This document shows, piece after piece, positions 1 to 10,770 of a stretch of DNA of 64,000 nt. The number at the start of each line of letters is the position of its first letter. The stretch's first letter is position 1. This DNA is from Streptomyces sp. RerS4 (GTDB lineage: Bacteria; Actinomycetota; Actinomycetes; Streptomycetales; Streptomycetaceae). Where the stretch lies: positions 5,256,501 through 5,320,500 of the forward strand of contig NZ_CP097322.1 of the NCBI RefSeq assembly GCF_023515955.1. The letters are read 5' to 3'. The translations under genes and the position numbers were made by a program. The notes beneath the pieces are model-generated. The model was not told where the DNA came from, did not search any database, and saw only the letters and a list, made by a program, of their open reading frames with translations.

Positions 1-1123
<1,123 letters not shown>

Positions 1124-1194
1124 CAGTTGCTCGCGTCCACTGTGTTAGTTCTGAAGTAACGACCGTGATATTGCCCGGTTGATATCTTCATAGT

Positions 1195-1312
1195 GTTTCG
1201 GTGGTCATAGCGTTAGGGAAACGCCCGGTTACATTCCGAACCCGGAAGCTAAGCCTTTCAGCGCCGATGGTACTGCAGGGGGGACCCTGTGGGAGAGTAG
1301 GACGCCGCCGAA
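1195..1312 (+). rRNA. 5S ribosomal RNA
   Basis: About 118 nt beginning GTTTCGGTGGTCATAG and ending GACGCCGCCGAA, with complementary 5' and 3' ends (TTCGGTGG pairs with CCGCCGAA) and the internal segment CCGAACCCGGAAGCTAAG typical of actinobacterial 5S. It lies about 70 nt after the 23S end. Ends are estimated to within two or three bases. Confidence 0.95.
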
Positions 1313-1318
1313 CAACCC

Positions 1319-1394
1319 GCCCTTTTAGCTCAGTCGGTAGAGCGTCTCCATGGTAAGGAGAAGGTCAACGGTTCGATTCCGTTAAAGGGCTCCA
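1319..1394 (+). tRNA. tRNA-Thr (anticodon GGT)
   Basis: A cloverleaf of 76 nt with genomically encoded CCA. The acceptor stem GCCCTTT pairs with AAAGGGC, the anticodon stem TCTCC/GGAGA closes the loop ATGGTAA with anticodon GGT, and the T arm contains GGTTCGATTCC. It begins only six or seven bases after the 5S rRNA with no terminator in between, so it is probably the last element of the rRNA operon transcript. Confidence 0.96.
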
Positions 1395-1402
1395 AACGAA
1401 GA

Positions 1403-1430
1403 GGCCCCCGCCATTGGCGGGGGCCTTTTT
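1403..1430 (+). terminator. Rho-independent terminator of the rRNA operon
   Basis: A perfect 10-bp stem GGCCCCCGCC / GGCGGGGGCC with a 3-nt loop is followed directly by TTTTT. It lies eight bases after the tRNA CCA end and is the most canonical intrinsic terminator in the window. Confidence 0.93.
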
Positions 1431-1506
1431 GCGTTTTACGGGCCGGGAGGAAGACCGTCGCGGTGGCACCGCTCCCTGGGCGCGGGAGCGGTGCCAAGCG
1501 CAGCGG

Positions 1507-4032
1507 TCAGTTGGCCTCGCGCTGGTGGGGGACGCGGAAGGCGAGGATGGCCATGTCGTCGGAGGCCGGTTCGGCCGCGAAGCGTTCCACCGCGCGCAGG
1601 ACGCGGGAGGCGACGGCGCCGGCGGTGAGGCCCGTGCAGGTCGTGAGGACCTCGGCCAGGCCGTCGTCGCCGAGCATGCGGCTGCCTTCGCGGCGTTCGG
1701 TGACCCCGTCGGTGACGCAGAGCAGGACGTCGCCCGGGTCCAGGGTGAGGGTCTGCTCGTAGAGGTCGAGGTCGTCGATCACGCCCAGCAGGGGCTGCGG
1801 TTCCGCGTACGGGGTGACCTCGCCGTCCGGGCGCAGGCGCAGCGGGAGGGGGTGGCCGGCGCAGACCACCTTCAGCAGGGCGCCGCCGTCGGGCTGGGGG
1901 TGGAGCTCGCCGTAGAGGAGGGTGAGGAAGCGGCTGCGGGCGCCCTCGTCGAGGATCGCCGCGTTCAGGCGCTCCAGGACCGCCGGGCCGCCGAGGCCCT
2001 CGCGGGCCAGGAGGCGCAGGGCGTGGCGGGCCAGGCCCGTCACCGCCGCCGCCTCCGGGCCCGTACCGCAGACGTCGCCGATGGCGAAACCGTACGCGCC
2101 GTCGCGGATCGGGAAGACGTCGTAGAAGTCGCCGCCGACCTCGTTGCCCTCGCCGGCCGCGCGGTAGATGACCTCGACCTCCATGCCGGGGATGGCGGGG
2201 GAGCCGGGCGGCAGGAGGCTGCGCTGCAGGGAGCGGCTGATCGCGGTGCGCTCGGAGTAGAGGCGCGCGTTGTCCAGGGCGAGGGCGGCGCGGCGGGAGA
2301 GGTCGTCGGCGAGTTCGAGGATCTCCTGGCGGAAGTGCTCCTCGTGGGGGCGGCCGAGGGTGAGCATGCCGATGACCCGGTTGCGGGCCAGGAGCGGCAG
2401 GACCACCGTGTCGCCGCCGACGGCGGTGGTGGCCGCGGGCCACGGGCGGGCGCCGGCCTCGCGGACCGGTTCGGGCGGGTCGACCCGGGACAGGAGTGCC
2501 TTCAGGTCGTCGATGTGTTCCTCGTCCTCGTGGAGGACGTAGGCGAGGTAGGGATCGGAGGCCTGGTCGGCGATGGTGTAGACGGCGCACCAGGTGGCCA
2601 GGGTGGGGACGGTCATCTGGGCCATGAGGGCCAGGGTCTGGTCCCGGTCGAGGGTGCCGGCCAGCAGGTCGGAGGCCTCGACGAGGAAGGAGAGGGACCC
2701 GCGGCGCAGTCGTTCCAGCTCGCCGAGGCGGGCGGATTCGACGGCGAGGGCGATGCGGTCGGCGGCGAACTGGAGGCGCAGGGCGTCCTCGTTGCTGTAG
2801 CGACCCGGGCCTTCGGAGGCGATGCCGAGGGAGCCGGTGAGGCGGCCCTCGACCTTGAGGGGGACGGTGATGACGGAGCGCATGCCGGTGGATTCCAGGA
2901 GCGGGATGGCTCCGGGGACGGCGGCGAGGTCGTCGTGGACGGCGGGCATGCGGGCGGAGCCGTAGCGGTTGGTGCCGGCTTCGACGGGGACGCGGGCGAA
3001 GCGCTGGCGGGTGGAAGGCAGGCCGGTCGTGGCGCGGACCTCCAGTTCCGTCTCGTCGTCGGTGGCGAGGAGGAGGAAGGCGGCGTCCGCGTCGAGCATG
3101 TCGCGGGCGCGCTCGACGGTGCGTTGGAGGAGGCCGTCGAGGTCGTCGGGGGCGGGGGAGCCGATGAAGACCTCGAAGGGGTCTGCGGGGCGGGGTTCGG
3201 AGTGCGGGGAGCCGTCGGTGGAGGGGACGCGTACGGGGCTCTGGAGCAGGGCGCGCTCGTCGTCGTGGACGAGGAGGCAGACGATGGAAGGCTCGCCGTG
3301 TGCGTCGCGGACGCGCAGGTGGGAGGCGTAGACGGGGATCACGCGGCCGTCGGCGCCGCGGATGCCGTAGCTGCCCTCCCAGCGGGACAGGCGCAGGGCC
3401 TCGGCGATGCCGGTGCCGGTGCCGGGGGTCTGCGGCCAGGCGGCCAGTTCGGCGAGGGGACGACCGATGACCTTCTCGGCGGGGAAGCCGAAGACGTGCT
3501 CGGCGTCCTCGTTCCAGGCGCGGATCTGGTCGGCGGAGTCGATCTGGAGGACGGCGACGCGGACGCGGCTGTCGGCCAGGGGCAGGAACTGGTCGGGGAC
3601 GACGGGGCCCGCCGAGCGGGTACCGACCGGCCGGTCCGGGAGGTCGAGGCGGAACCACACGTGCTTCTGCGTCGCCGTGTACTCGACGCCCCAGCGGGTG
3701 GCCAGGGCGGAGCAGAGCATCAGACCGCGGCCGCTCTCGCGTTCGGCGTCGGCGTAGGGGCGCCGGCCGGGCGGCTGGAGTGGGAGCCCGCGCTCGGGGT
3801 AGCGGTCGGCGATCTCGACGCGTACGCCGTCCTCGGCGCGCAGGCACAGGACCTCGGCACGGGTGCCGGCGTGGACGACGGCGTTGGTGACCAGCTCGCT
3901 GGTCAGGACCACGGCGTCGTCGACGATGTCGGCGAAGCCCCAGCCGTGCAGGGTGTCGCGCACGAACGCGCGGGCAGCGGCGACGGAGCGCCCTTGAGGG
4001 TCGAAACTGGCAGCCGCCCGTGCCGTGATCAC
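1507..4032 (-). CDS. osaC: OsaC-type multidomain anti-sigma kinase / SpoIIE-family phosphatase
   Basis: 841 residues. An N-terminal GHKL ATPase of the RsbW/SpoIIAB anti-sigma type covers about residues 1-130 (N-box SELVTNAVVHAG, N50). It is followed by a PAS domain near 155-270, two GAF-like regions (about 300-440 and 455-600), and a C-terminal PP2C/SpoIIE phosphatase from about 625 with metal-binding motifs GGDFYDVF and DDMAILAF. This order matches OsaC of S. coelicolor, which I recall modulates SigB during recovery from osmotic stress. The protein is cytosolic with no membrane segment. The GTG start at 4032 has AGGAGA a few bases upstream. It is divergent from osaA across a 227-nt gap, the arrangement I recall for the osa locus. 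It presumably binds a sigma factor through the ATPase and dephosphorylates an anti-anti-sigma factor; partners are not in this window. Confidence 0.9.
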   Translation of the reverse strand: MITARAAASFDPQGRSVAAARAFVRDTLHGWGFADIVDDAVVLTSELVTNAVVHAGTRAEVLCLRAEDGVRVEIADRYPERGLPLQPPGRRPYADAERESGRGLMLCSALATRWGVEYTATQKHVWFRLDLPDRPVGTRSAGPVVPDQFLPLADSRVRVAVLQIDSADQIRAWNEDAEHVFGFPAEKVIGRPLAELAAWPQTPGTGTGIAEALRLSRWEGSYGIRGADGRVIPVYASHLRVRDAHGEPSIVCLLVHDDERALLQSPVRVPSTDGSPHSEPRPADPFEVFIGSPAPDDLDGLLQRTVERARDMLDADAAFLLLATDDETELEVRATTGLPSTRQRFARVPVEAGTNRYGSARMPAVHDDLAAVPGAIPLLESTGMRSVITVPLKVEGRLTGSLGIASEGPGRYSNEDALRLQFAADRIALAVESARLGELERLRRGSLSFLVEASDLLAGTLDRDQTLALMAQMTVPTLATWCAVYTIADQASDPYLAYVLHEDEEHIDDLKALLSRVDPPEPVREAGARPWPAATTAVGGDTVVLPLLARNRVIGMLTLGRPHEEHFRQEILELADDLSRRAALALDNARLYSERTAISRSLQRSLLPPGSPAIPGMEVEVIYRAAGEGNEVGGDFYDVFPIRDGAYGFAIGDVCGTGPEAAAVTGLARHALRLLAREGLGGPAVLERLNAAILDEGARSRFLTLLYGELHPQPDGGALLKVVCAGHPLPLRLRPDGEVTPYAEPQPLLGVIDDLDLYEQTLTLDPGDVLLCVTDGVTERREGSRMLGDDGLAEVLTTCTGLTAGAVASRVLRAVERFAAEPASDDMAILAFRVPHQREAN

Positions 4033-4259
4033 GAGTCTCCTTCGACGCGGTTGGACATCGGATGCCAGGTTACTTACCTTCGCGGTCGCGAGGAGGCCGT
4101 CGTACGGGATTCCACTCGCAGGGTGCGGCCGGTGTGCGATGGTGCCGAAGTGTTATGGCCGGGTTCGGCCGGGGTGAAACACTGGGCAGGCTTGGAGAGC
4201 CGGGATCTGGATATCGGATGTCCGGTGGAACAGTGGTCGACCCTTCTGGGAGGGACACG

Positions 4260-7200
4260 GTGGAGTCTGGCGCGGCGGTGCGGCGTACGGGAACGCGGCC
4301 CAAGGGCGGACGGTCCCGGCGGAACGGGACGACGGAAGTCGATACAGCCGCCCTGAACCGGCTGCTCACGGCCCTGGTGTCGATGCGGGACGGGAACTTC
4401 CGCAAGCGGCTGACGGTGTCCGGCGAGGGCGTGATGGCGGAGATCGCCGCCGTCTACAACGAGGTCGCCGACCGTAATCTCCACCTGACCGGGGAGCTGT
4501 CCCGGGTCCGGCGGATGGTGGGTCGGGAGGGCAAGCTGAGCGAGCGGCTGGAGACGGGGGCCTGTGAGGGTTCCTGGGCGGCCGCGATCGACGCCTCGAA
4601 CCAGCTGGTGGACGATCTGGCCCGGCCGGTGTCCGAGGTGGGGCGGGTGCTGTCGGCGGTGGCCGAAGGTGACCTGGACCAGCGGATGGACCTGCGGACG
4701 CAGAGCGCGGACGGAGCGGGGCATCCGCTGCGCGGGGAGTTCCTGAAGGTCGGGCGCACGGTCAACAACCTGGTCGACCAGCTGTCGGCGTTCACCGACG
4801 AGGTGACGCGGGTGGCGCTGGAGGTGGGTACCGAGGGCAAGCTCGGTGGTCAGGCCCAGGTGCGGGGGATGTCCGGTTCGTGGAAGGACCTGACCGACTC
4901 CGTCAACACGATGGCGTACCGCCTCACCGCTCAGGTGCGTGACATCGCTCTCGTGACGACGGCGGTGGCGAAGGGCGATCTGTCGCGCAAGGTCACGGTG
5001 CACGTGGCCGGCGAGATGCTCCAGCTGAAGAACACCGTGAACACGATGGTGGACCAGCTGTCCTCGTTCTCCTCCGAGGTGACGCGGGTCGCCCGTGAGG
5101 TGGGTACGGAGGGTGAGCTGGGCGGACAGGCCAAGGTGCCCGGCGTCGCGGGCGTGTGGAAGGACCTGACCGACTCCGTCAACACGATGGCGGGCAATCT
5201 GACCGCGCAGGTGCGCGGGATCGCCCAGGTGACGACGGCGGTCGCGAACGGTGACCTGTCGCAGAAGGTACGGGTCAGCGCGCGCGGCGAGGTGGCGCAG
5301 CTCGCCGAGACGATCAACCAGATGACCGAGACGCTGCGGACCTTCGCGGACGAGGTCACGCGCGTGGCCAGCGAGGTCGGCGCCAAGGGGCTGCTCGGTG
5401 GTCAGGCGCAGGTGCCGGGGGCGGCGGGGACGTGGAAGGACCTCACGGACTCGGTGAACACGGTGTTCCGCAACCTCACCACGCAGGTGCGGGACATCGC
5501 GCAGGTGACGACGGCGGTCGCGAACGGTGACCTGTCGCAGAAGGTCACGGTCGACGTGGCCGGCGAGATGCTGGAGTTGAAGAACACCGTCAACACGATG
5601 GTGGACCAGCTCCAGTCGTTCGGTTCCGAAGTGACGCGGGTGGCCCGTGAGGTCGGTGTCGAAGGTGAGCTGGGCGGGCAGGCGCAGGTGCCGGGGGCGG
5701 CGGGGACGTGGAAGGACCTCACCGATTCGGTGAACACCGCCTTCCGGAATCTGACCGGGCAGGTGCGCAACATCGCGCAGGTGACGACGGCGGTCGCGAA
5801 CGGCGATCTGTCGCAGAAGGTCACGGTGGACGTCTCCGGCGAGATGCTCCAGCTGAAGAACACCGTGAACACGATGGTCGACCAGCTGTCCTCGTTCGCC
5901 GATCAGGTCACGCGGATGGCGCGGGACGTGGGTACGGAGGGGCGGCTCGGCGGTCAGGCCCGGGTGGAGGGGGTGTCCGGGACCTGGAAGGAGCTGACCG
6001 ACTCCGTCAACTTCATGGCGGGGAACCTGACGTCCCAGGTGCGCCAGATCGCCCAGGTGACGACGGCGGTGGCGCGTGGTGACCTGTCGCAGAAGATCGA
6101 CGTGGACGCGCGCGGCGAGATCCTGGAGCTGAAGAACACCATCAACACGATGGTGGACCAGCTGTCGGCGTTCGCCGAGCAGGTGACGCGGGTCGCCCGG
6201 GACGTGGGTACGGAGGGCCGGCTCGGTGGTCAGGCGCAGGTGCCGGGCGTGGCCGGGGTGTGGCGGGATCTGACCGATTCGGTGAACGGCATGGCCGGGA
6301 ACCTGACCTCGCAGGTCCGCAACATCGCGCAGGTCGCGACGGCGGTGGCGCGCGGTGATCTGTCGCAGAAGATCGACGTGGACGCGCGCGGCGAGATCCT
6401 GGAGCTGAAGAACACCCTCAACACGATGGTCGACCAGCTCTCGAACTTCGCGGAGCAGGTGACGCGGGTCGCCCGTGAGGTGGGTACCGAGGGCATCCTC
6501 GGCGGTCAGGCGGAGGTGAAGGGGGTCTCCGGTACCTGGAAGGACCTGACCCAGTCCGTCAACTTCATGGCCAACAACCTGACCTCGCAGGTGCGCAACA
6601 TCGCGGAGGTGACGACGGCGGTCGCCATGGGCGACCTGTCGAAGAAGATCACCGTCGACGCGAAGGGCGAGATCCTCGAACTGGTCACGACCGTCAACAC
6701 GATGGTGGACCAGCTGTCGTCGTTCGCGGAGCAGGTGACGCGGGTGGCCCGCGAGGTGGGTACCGAGGGCATCCTCGGCGGTCAGGCGCGCGTGCGCGGG
6801 GTGACCGGCATCTGGAAGGACCTGAGCGACAACGTCAACCTGATGGCGAACAACCTGACGTCGCAGGTGCGCAACATCTCGCAGGTCTCGGCGGCGGTCG
6901 CCAACGGCGATCTGACGAAGAAGGTCACCGTCGAGGCGCGCGGTGAGGTCGCCCAGCTCGCCGACACGGTGAACACGATGGTCAAGACGCTGTCGTCGTT
7001 CGCGGACGAGGTGACGCGGGTGGCCCGCGAGGTGGGTACGGAGGGTCGGCTCGGCGGTCAGGCGCACGTCCCCGGGGTCTCGGGCACGTGGAAGGACCTG
7101 ACCGATTCGGTGAACTTCATGGCGTCCAACCTCACCGGTCAGGTGCGGCAGATCGCCATGGTCACGACCGCCATCGCCAAGGGCGACATGACCAAGAAGA

Positions 7201-9785
7201 TCGACATCGACGCCCGGGGCGAGATCCTGGAGCTCAAGACGACGATCAACACGATGGTCGACCAGCTGTCGTCGTTCGCCGACCAGGTGACGCGGGTGGC
7301 CCGTGAGGTGGGTACCGAGGGCATCCTCGGCGGTCAGGCCCGGGTCCGTGACGTCGACGGGACCTGGCGCGACCTGACCGAGTCCGTGAACGAGATGGCC
7401 GGGAACCTCACCCGCCAGGTGCGGGCGATCGCGGCGGTGGCCACGGCGGTCACGCGCGGAGACCTGAGCCTGAAGGTCGACGTGGACGCGGCCGGCGAGA
7501 TCCAGGTGCTCCAGGACAACATCAACACGATGATCGTGAACCTGCGCGACACCACCTTGGCCAACAAGGAGCAGGACTGGCTCAAGGGCAACCTCGCGCG
7601 GATCTCCGCGCTGATGCAGGGGCGCCGGGACCTGGACGACGTCGCCTCGCTGATCATGAGCGAGCTGACTCCGGTCGTGGCCGCGCAGCACGGTGCGTTC
7701 TTCCTGGCGCTGCCGACCGGTGGGAGCACGGAGATCGGGGCGGACGGGACCGGGGAGGGCTCGTACGAGCTGCGGATGCGCGGGAGTTACGCGTACGCGG
7801 GCAGTCAGATGCCGATCTCGTTCCGGCCGGGTGAGGGGCTGATCGGGACGGTCGCCGAGGAGAAGCGGACCATCCTGGTCGAGAACACCCCGCCGGGCTA
7901 TCTGAAGATCTCATCGGGGCTGGGCGAGGCGCCGCCGGCGCATGTGATCGTGCTGCCGGTGCTGTTCGAGGGGAAGACGCTCGGCGTCATCGAGCTGGCC
8001 GGCTTCCAGCCGTTCACGCAGATCCAGAAGGACTTCCTCAGCCAGATCGCGGAGATGATCGGGACGAGCGTGAACACCATCTCCGTCAATTCCAAGACGG
8101 AGATGCTCCTCAAGCAGTCCCAGGAGATGACCGAGCAACTGCGCGAGCGTTCCGACGAGTTGGAGAACCGACAGAAGGCACTCCAGGCAGCCAACGCCGA
8201 ACTGGAGGAGAAGGCCGAGCTGTTGGCCCGGCAGAACCGGGACATCGAGGTGAAGAACACCGAGATCGAGGAGGCCCGGCAGGTCCTGGAGGAGCGGGCG
8301 GAGCAGCTCGCGGTCTCGATGCGGTACAAGAGCGAGTTCCTGGCGAACATGTCGCACGAGCTGCGGACCCCGCTCAACTCGCTTTTGATCCTGGCCAAGC
8401 TGCTCGCCGACAACGCCGACGAGAACCTCTCGCCGAAGCAGGTGGAGTTCGCCGAGACGATCCACGGCGCGGGTTCCGACCTGCTCCAGCTGATCAACGA
8501 CATCCTCGACCTGTCGAAGGTCGAGGCGGGGAAGATGGACGTCTCGCCGACCCGGATCGCGCTCGTCCAGCTGGTGGACTACGTGGAGGCCACGTTCCGG
8601 CCGCTGACGGCGGAGAAGGGGCTCGACTTCTCGGTACGGGTCTCCCCGGAGTTGCCCGCGACCCTGCACACCGACGAGCAGCGGCTCCTGCAGGTGCTGC
8701 GGAACCTGCTGTCGAACGCGGTGAAGTTCACCGACAACGGGGCGGTGGAGCTGGTGATCCGGCCGGCCGGCGGGGACGTGCCGGCGGCGATCCGGGAGCA
8801 GCTGCTGGAGGCCGGTTCGCTGCGCGAGGCGGACGCCGACCTGATCGCCTTCTCGGTGACCGACACGGGCATCGGGATCGCGGAGAGCAAGATGCTGGTG
8901 ATCTTCGAGGCGTTCAAGCAGGCGGACGGTACGACGAGCCGCAAGTACGGCGGCACCGGCCTCGGGCTGTCCATCAGCCGGGAGATCGCCCGGCTGCTGG
9001 GCGGGGAGATCCACGCGGCCAGCGAGCCGGGACGGGGTTCGACCTTCACCCTGTACCTGCCGCTGCACCCCAGCGAGCTGCCGCCGCAGGGATACGCGCC
9101 GCCCACGCCGGGCGGGGCGCGCGGGGAGTACCGCAGGGTGGTCGAGGAGGCGGGGCCGAAGGCGCCGGCGCTGCCGGCCGCGTCGCCGCAGCCCGCGCTG
9201 GGTACGGGCGCCCGGAACGCGGTGCCGGTGCGCCACGCGCTGCCGGTGGCGGAACCCGCCGGGCAGGGCTCGTCCGCGCTGTTCCGGCGCCGCCGCAAGC
9301 CCACGCCGCATCCGCTGCCGCGTACCGAGGTGCCGGGACAGCCGGACGGTGAGGCCTGGGAGGCGCAGGAGCCGCTGCCGACGCCGCCGCGGAGCTACGA
9401 CTTCCACGGCGAGCGGGTGCTGATCGTCGATGACGACGTGCGCAACGTGTTCGCGCTGACGAGCGTGCTGGAGCAGCACGGGCTGGCGGTCCTCTACGCC
9501 GAGAACGGGCGGGAGGGCATCGAGGTCCTGGAGCAGCACGACGACGTGGCGGTGGTGCTGATGGACATCATGATGCCGGAGATGGACGGGTACGCGACGA
9601 CCTCGGCGATCCGGCGGATGCCGCAGTTCGCGGGGTTGCCGATCATCGCGCTGACGGCGAAGGCGATGAAGGGGGACCGGGAGAAGGCCATCGATTCCGG
9701 GGCCTCCGACTACGTCACCAAGCCGGTCGAGCCCGATTATTTGCTGTCGGTGATGGAGCAGCACATGCGCGCGGACCGAGCCTGA
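4260..9785 (+). CDS. osaA: Giant HAMP-repeat hybrid sensor histidine kinase (OsaA-type)
   Basis: 1841 residues from GTG 4260. I chose this start over in-frame upstream starts (4062, 4155, 4218) because GGGAGGG precedes it at good spacing and the frame upstream looks non-coding. Order: a divergent HAMP-like segment (about 30-190); ten tandem 92-residue HAMP-type units (about 195-1115); a GAF domain (about 1124-1280); a coiled coil (1280-1355); HisKA with H1366 in the MSHELRTPL box; HATPase with N-box NLLSNAVKF, G1 DTGIGI and G2 GGTGLGLS; a Pro/Ala-rich linker; and a receiver with D1769 (LMDIMMPEMDG). No transmembrane segment is visible, so the HAMP array is probably a cytosolic signal rod. It is followed by the response regulator osaB after a 230-nt gap. 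The family is linked to osmoadaptation and aerial development in S. coelicolor. Confidence 0.93.
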   Translation: MESGAAVRRTGTRPKGGRSRRNGTTEVDTAALNRLLTALVSMRDGNFRKRLTVSGEGVMAEIAAVYNEVADRNLHLTGELSRVRRMVGREGKLSERLETGACEGSWAAAIDASNQLVDDLARPVSEVGRVLSAVAEGDLDQRMDLRTQSADGAGHPLRGEFLKVGRTVNNLVDQLSAFTDEVTRVALEVGTEGKLGGQAQVRGMSGSWKDLTDSVNTMAYRLTAQVRDIALVTTAVAKGDLSRKVTVHVAGEMLQLKNTVNTMVDQLSSFSSEVTRVAREVGTEGELGGQAKVPGVAGVWKDLTDSVNTMAGNLTAQVRGIAQVTTAVANGDLSQKVRVSARGEVAQLAETINQMTETLRTFADEVTRVASEVGAKGLLGGQAQVPGAAGTWKDLTDSVNTVFRNLTTQVRDIAQVTTAVANGDLSQKVTVDVAGEMLELKNTVNTMVDQLQSFGSEVTRVAREVGVEGELGGQAQVPGAAGTWKDLTDSVNTAFRNLTGQVRNIAQVTTAVANGDLSQKVTVDVSGEMLQLKNTVNTMVDQLSSFADQVTRMARDVGTEGRLGGQARVEGVSGTWKELTDSVNFMAGNLTSQVRQIAQVTTAVARGDLSQKIDVDARGEILELKNTINTMVDQLSAFAEQVTRVARDVGTEGRLGGQAQVPGVAGVWRDLTDSVNGMAGNLTSQVRNIAQVATAVARGDLSQKIDVDARGEILELKNTLNTMVDQLSNFAEQVTRVAREVGTEGILGGQAEVKGVSGTWKDLTQSVNFMANNLTSQVRNIAEVTTAVAMGDLSKKITVDAKGEILELVTTVNTMVDQLSSFAEQVTRVAREVGTEGILGGQARVRGVTGIWKDLSDNVNLMANNLTSQVRNISQVSAAVANGDLTKKVTVEARGEVAQLADTVNTMVKTLSSFADEVTRVAREVGTEGRLGGQAHVPGVSGTWKDLTDSVNFMASNLTGQVRQIAMVTTAIAKGDMTKKIDIDARGEILELKTTINTMVDQLSSFADQVTRVAREVGTEGILGGQARVRDVDGTWRDLTESVNEMAGNLTRQVRAIAAVATAVTRGDLSLKVDVDAAGEIQVLQDNINTMIVNLRDTTLANKEQDWLKGNLARISALMQGRRDLDDVASLIMSELTPVVAAQHGAFFLALPTGGSTEIGADGTGEGSYELRMRGSYAYAGSQMPISFRPGEGLIGTVAEEKRTILVENTPPGYLKISSGLGEAPPAHVIVLPVLFEGKTLGVIELAGFQPFTQIQKDFLSQIAEMIGTSVNTISVNSKTEMLLKQSQEMTEQLRERSDELENRQKALQAANAELEEKAELLARQNRDIEVKNTEIEEARQVLEERAEQLAVSMRYKSEFLANMSHELRTPLNSLLILAKLLADNADENLSPKQVEFAETIHGAGSDLLQLINDILDLSKVEAGKMDVSPTRIALVQLVDYVEATFRPLTAEKGLDFSVRVSPELPATLHTDEQRLLQVLRNLLSNAVKFTDNGAVELVIRPAGGDVPAAIREQLLEAGSLREADADLIAFSVTDTGIGIAESKMLVIFEAFKQADGTTSRKYGGTGLGLSISREIARLLGGEIHAASEPGRGSTFTLYLPLHPSELPPQGYAPPTPGGARGEYRRVVEEAGPKAPALPAASPQPALGTGARNAVPVRHALPVAEPAGQGSSALFRRRRKPTPHPLPRTEVPGQPDGEAWEAQEPLPTPPRSYDFHGERVLIVDDDVRNVFALTSVLEQHGLAVLYAENGREGIEVLEQHDDVAVVLMDIMMPEMDGYATTSAIRRMPQFAGLPIIALTAKAMKGDREKAIDSGASDYVTKPVEPDYLLSVMEQHMRADRA
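4842..7601 (+). repeat. Ten tandem 276-bp repeats encoding the HAMP units of OsaA
   Basis: A LGGQA-type coding segment recurs at 4842, 5118, 5394, 5670, 5946, 6222, 6498, 6774, 7050 and 7326, exactly 276 bp apart. Each unit encodes 92 residues containing LGGQA, WKDLTDSVN, LTxQVR, ATAV.xGDLS, GEI.EL and NTMVDQL blocks. Many 20-40 bp stretches are identical between units, so the array is a substrate for recombination or assembly collapse. It is coding, not CRISPR. Confidence 0.93.
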
Positions 9786-10015
9786 CGACGGGAGGGCGGG
9801 CGGGAAGCTTCCGGGAACCTTCTGCCCTCCTGTCACGTTTCCGCTTCGTGCACAGTGACATCTTGGTGACAGGGTGTGGCGATCTCGGGACTGGGGCTAC
9901 GATGACCGGCACAAGGACGGACGGCGCAAGGATGCCGTCCTCTGGGGCGGGGCCCGGCGAACAGGCCGGAGCCAGGAGCCGGGGAGGCCCCATGCCGGGG
10001 CGAGGAGGACAGGGC

Positions 10016-10696
10016 ATGGTGCAGAAGGCCAAGATCCTCCTGGTCGACGACCGGCCGGAGAATCTGCTGGCGCTGGAGGCCATCCTCTCCGCGCTCGATC
10101 AGACACTGGTCCGGGCGTCGTCGGGGGAGGAAGCGCTCAAGGCGCTGCTGACGGACGATTTCGCGGTCATCCTGCTGGATGTCCAGATGCCGGGCATGGA
10201 CGGGTTCGAGACCGCCGCGCACATCAAGCGGCGCGAGCGGACCCGGGACATCCCGATCATCTTCCTCACCGCGATCAACCACGGTCCGCACCACACCTTC
10301 CGCGGGTACGCGGCGGGCGCGGTGGACTACATCTCGAAGCCGTTCGACCCGTGGGTGCTGCGCGCCAAGGTCTCGGTGTTCGTGGAGCTGTACACGAAGA
10401 ACTGCCAACTGCGCGAGCAGGCCTCCCTGCTGCGCCTCCAGCTGGAGGGCGGCGGGACCAACGGCGACGGCAGCAAGGAGACGGCCGGATTGCTGGCCGA
10501 ACTCTCCGCGCGGCTCGCGGCGGTGGAGGAGCAGGCGGAGGCGCTGACCAAGCAGCTCGGGGAGGACTCGGCCGAAGCGGCGGTGGTGGCGACGGCCGCC
10601 CACCTGGAACGGAAGCTGACGGGACTGCGGCGGGCGTTGGACGCGCTGGAGCCGGGCACCGGCGGGGTCACGCCGGTCCTGCCGGCGCAGGGCTGA
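10016..10696 (+). CDS. osaB: Response regulator, OsaB-type (receiver plus coiled coil, no DNA-binding domain)
   Basis: 226 residues. The start at ATG 10016 is preceded by GAGGAGG at seven bases; an upstream in-frame ATG at 9992 is less well placed. Residues 1-125 form a receiver with acidic pair D11/D12, phospho-acceptor D55 (LLDVQMPGMDG), T85 and K108 (ISKPF). The rest (about 125-215) is Glu/Leu-rich and probably coiled coil; no helix-turn-helix is visible, so output is likely by protein contact. It follows osaA and probably receives phosphate from that hybrid kinase. I recall the S. coelicolor homologue being needed for growth and development in high osmolarity. Confidence 0.9.
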   Translation: MVQKAKILLVDDRPENLLALEAILSALDQTLVRASSGEEALKALLTDDFAVILLDVQMPGMDGFETAAHIKRRERTRDIPIIFLTAINHGPHHTFRGYAAGAVDYISKPFDPWVLRAKVSVFVELYTKNCQLREQASLLRLQLEGGGTNGDGSKETAGLLAELSARLAAVEEQAEALTKQLGEDSAEAAVVATAAHLERKLTGLRRALDALEPGTGGVTPVLPAQG

Positions 10697-10752
10697 GCCG
10701 GTGCGGGGCCGATCCGGCGTGGGGTCGTGGCCCGGGGCGCGCTCGACGTAGG

Positions 10753-10770
10753 GCGACCGGGCCCGGTCGC
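10753..10770. terminator. GC-rich palindrome, possible terminator after osaB
   Basis: The 18-base perfect palindrome GCGACCGGGCCCGGTCGC lies 57 bases after the osaB stop and 170 bases before ftsK. It could fold to a 7-bp hairpin but has no T-run, so termination is only a suggestion. Confidence 0.35.

Noticed and set aside
1414..4356. Long plus-strand open frame (about 980 codons) opposite osaC
   Set aside because: It is Gly/Glu/Asp/Val-rich antisense text created by high GC; the minus strand encodes recognisable ATPase, PAS, GAF and phosphatase motifs and has the better start signal.
4842..7601. Regularly spaced repeats considered as CRISPR or satellite DNA
   Set aside because: The period is 276 bp, fully coding in one frame, with no unique spacers.
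4074..7691. Long minus-strand open frame (about 1205 codons) opposite osaA
   Set aside because: Its His/Arg/Asp-rich periodic text simply mirrors the 276-bp HAMP repeats; no start signal or known domain.
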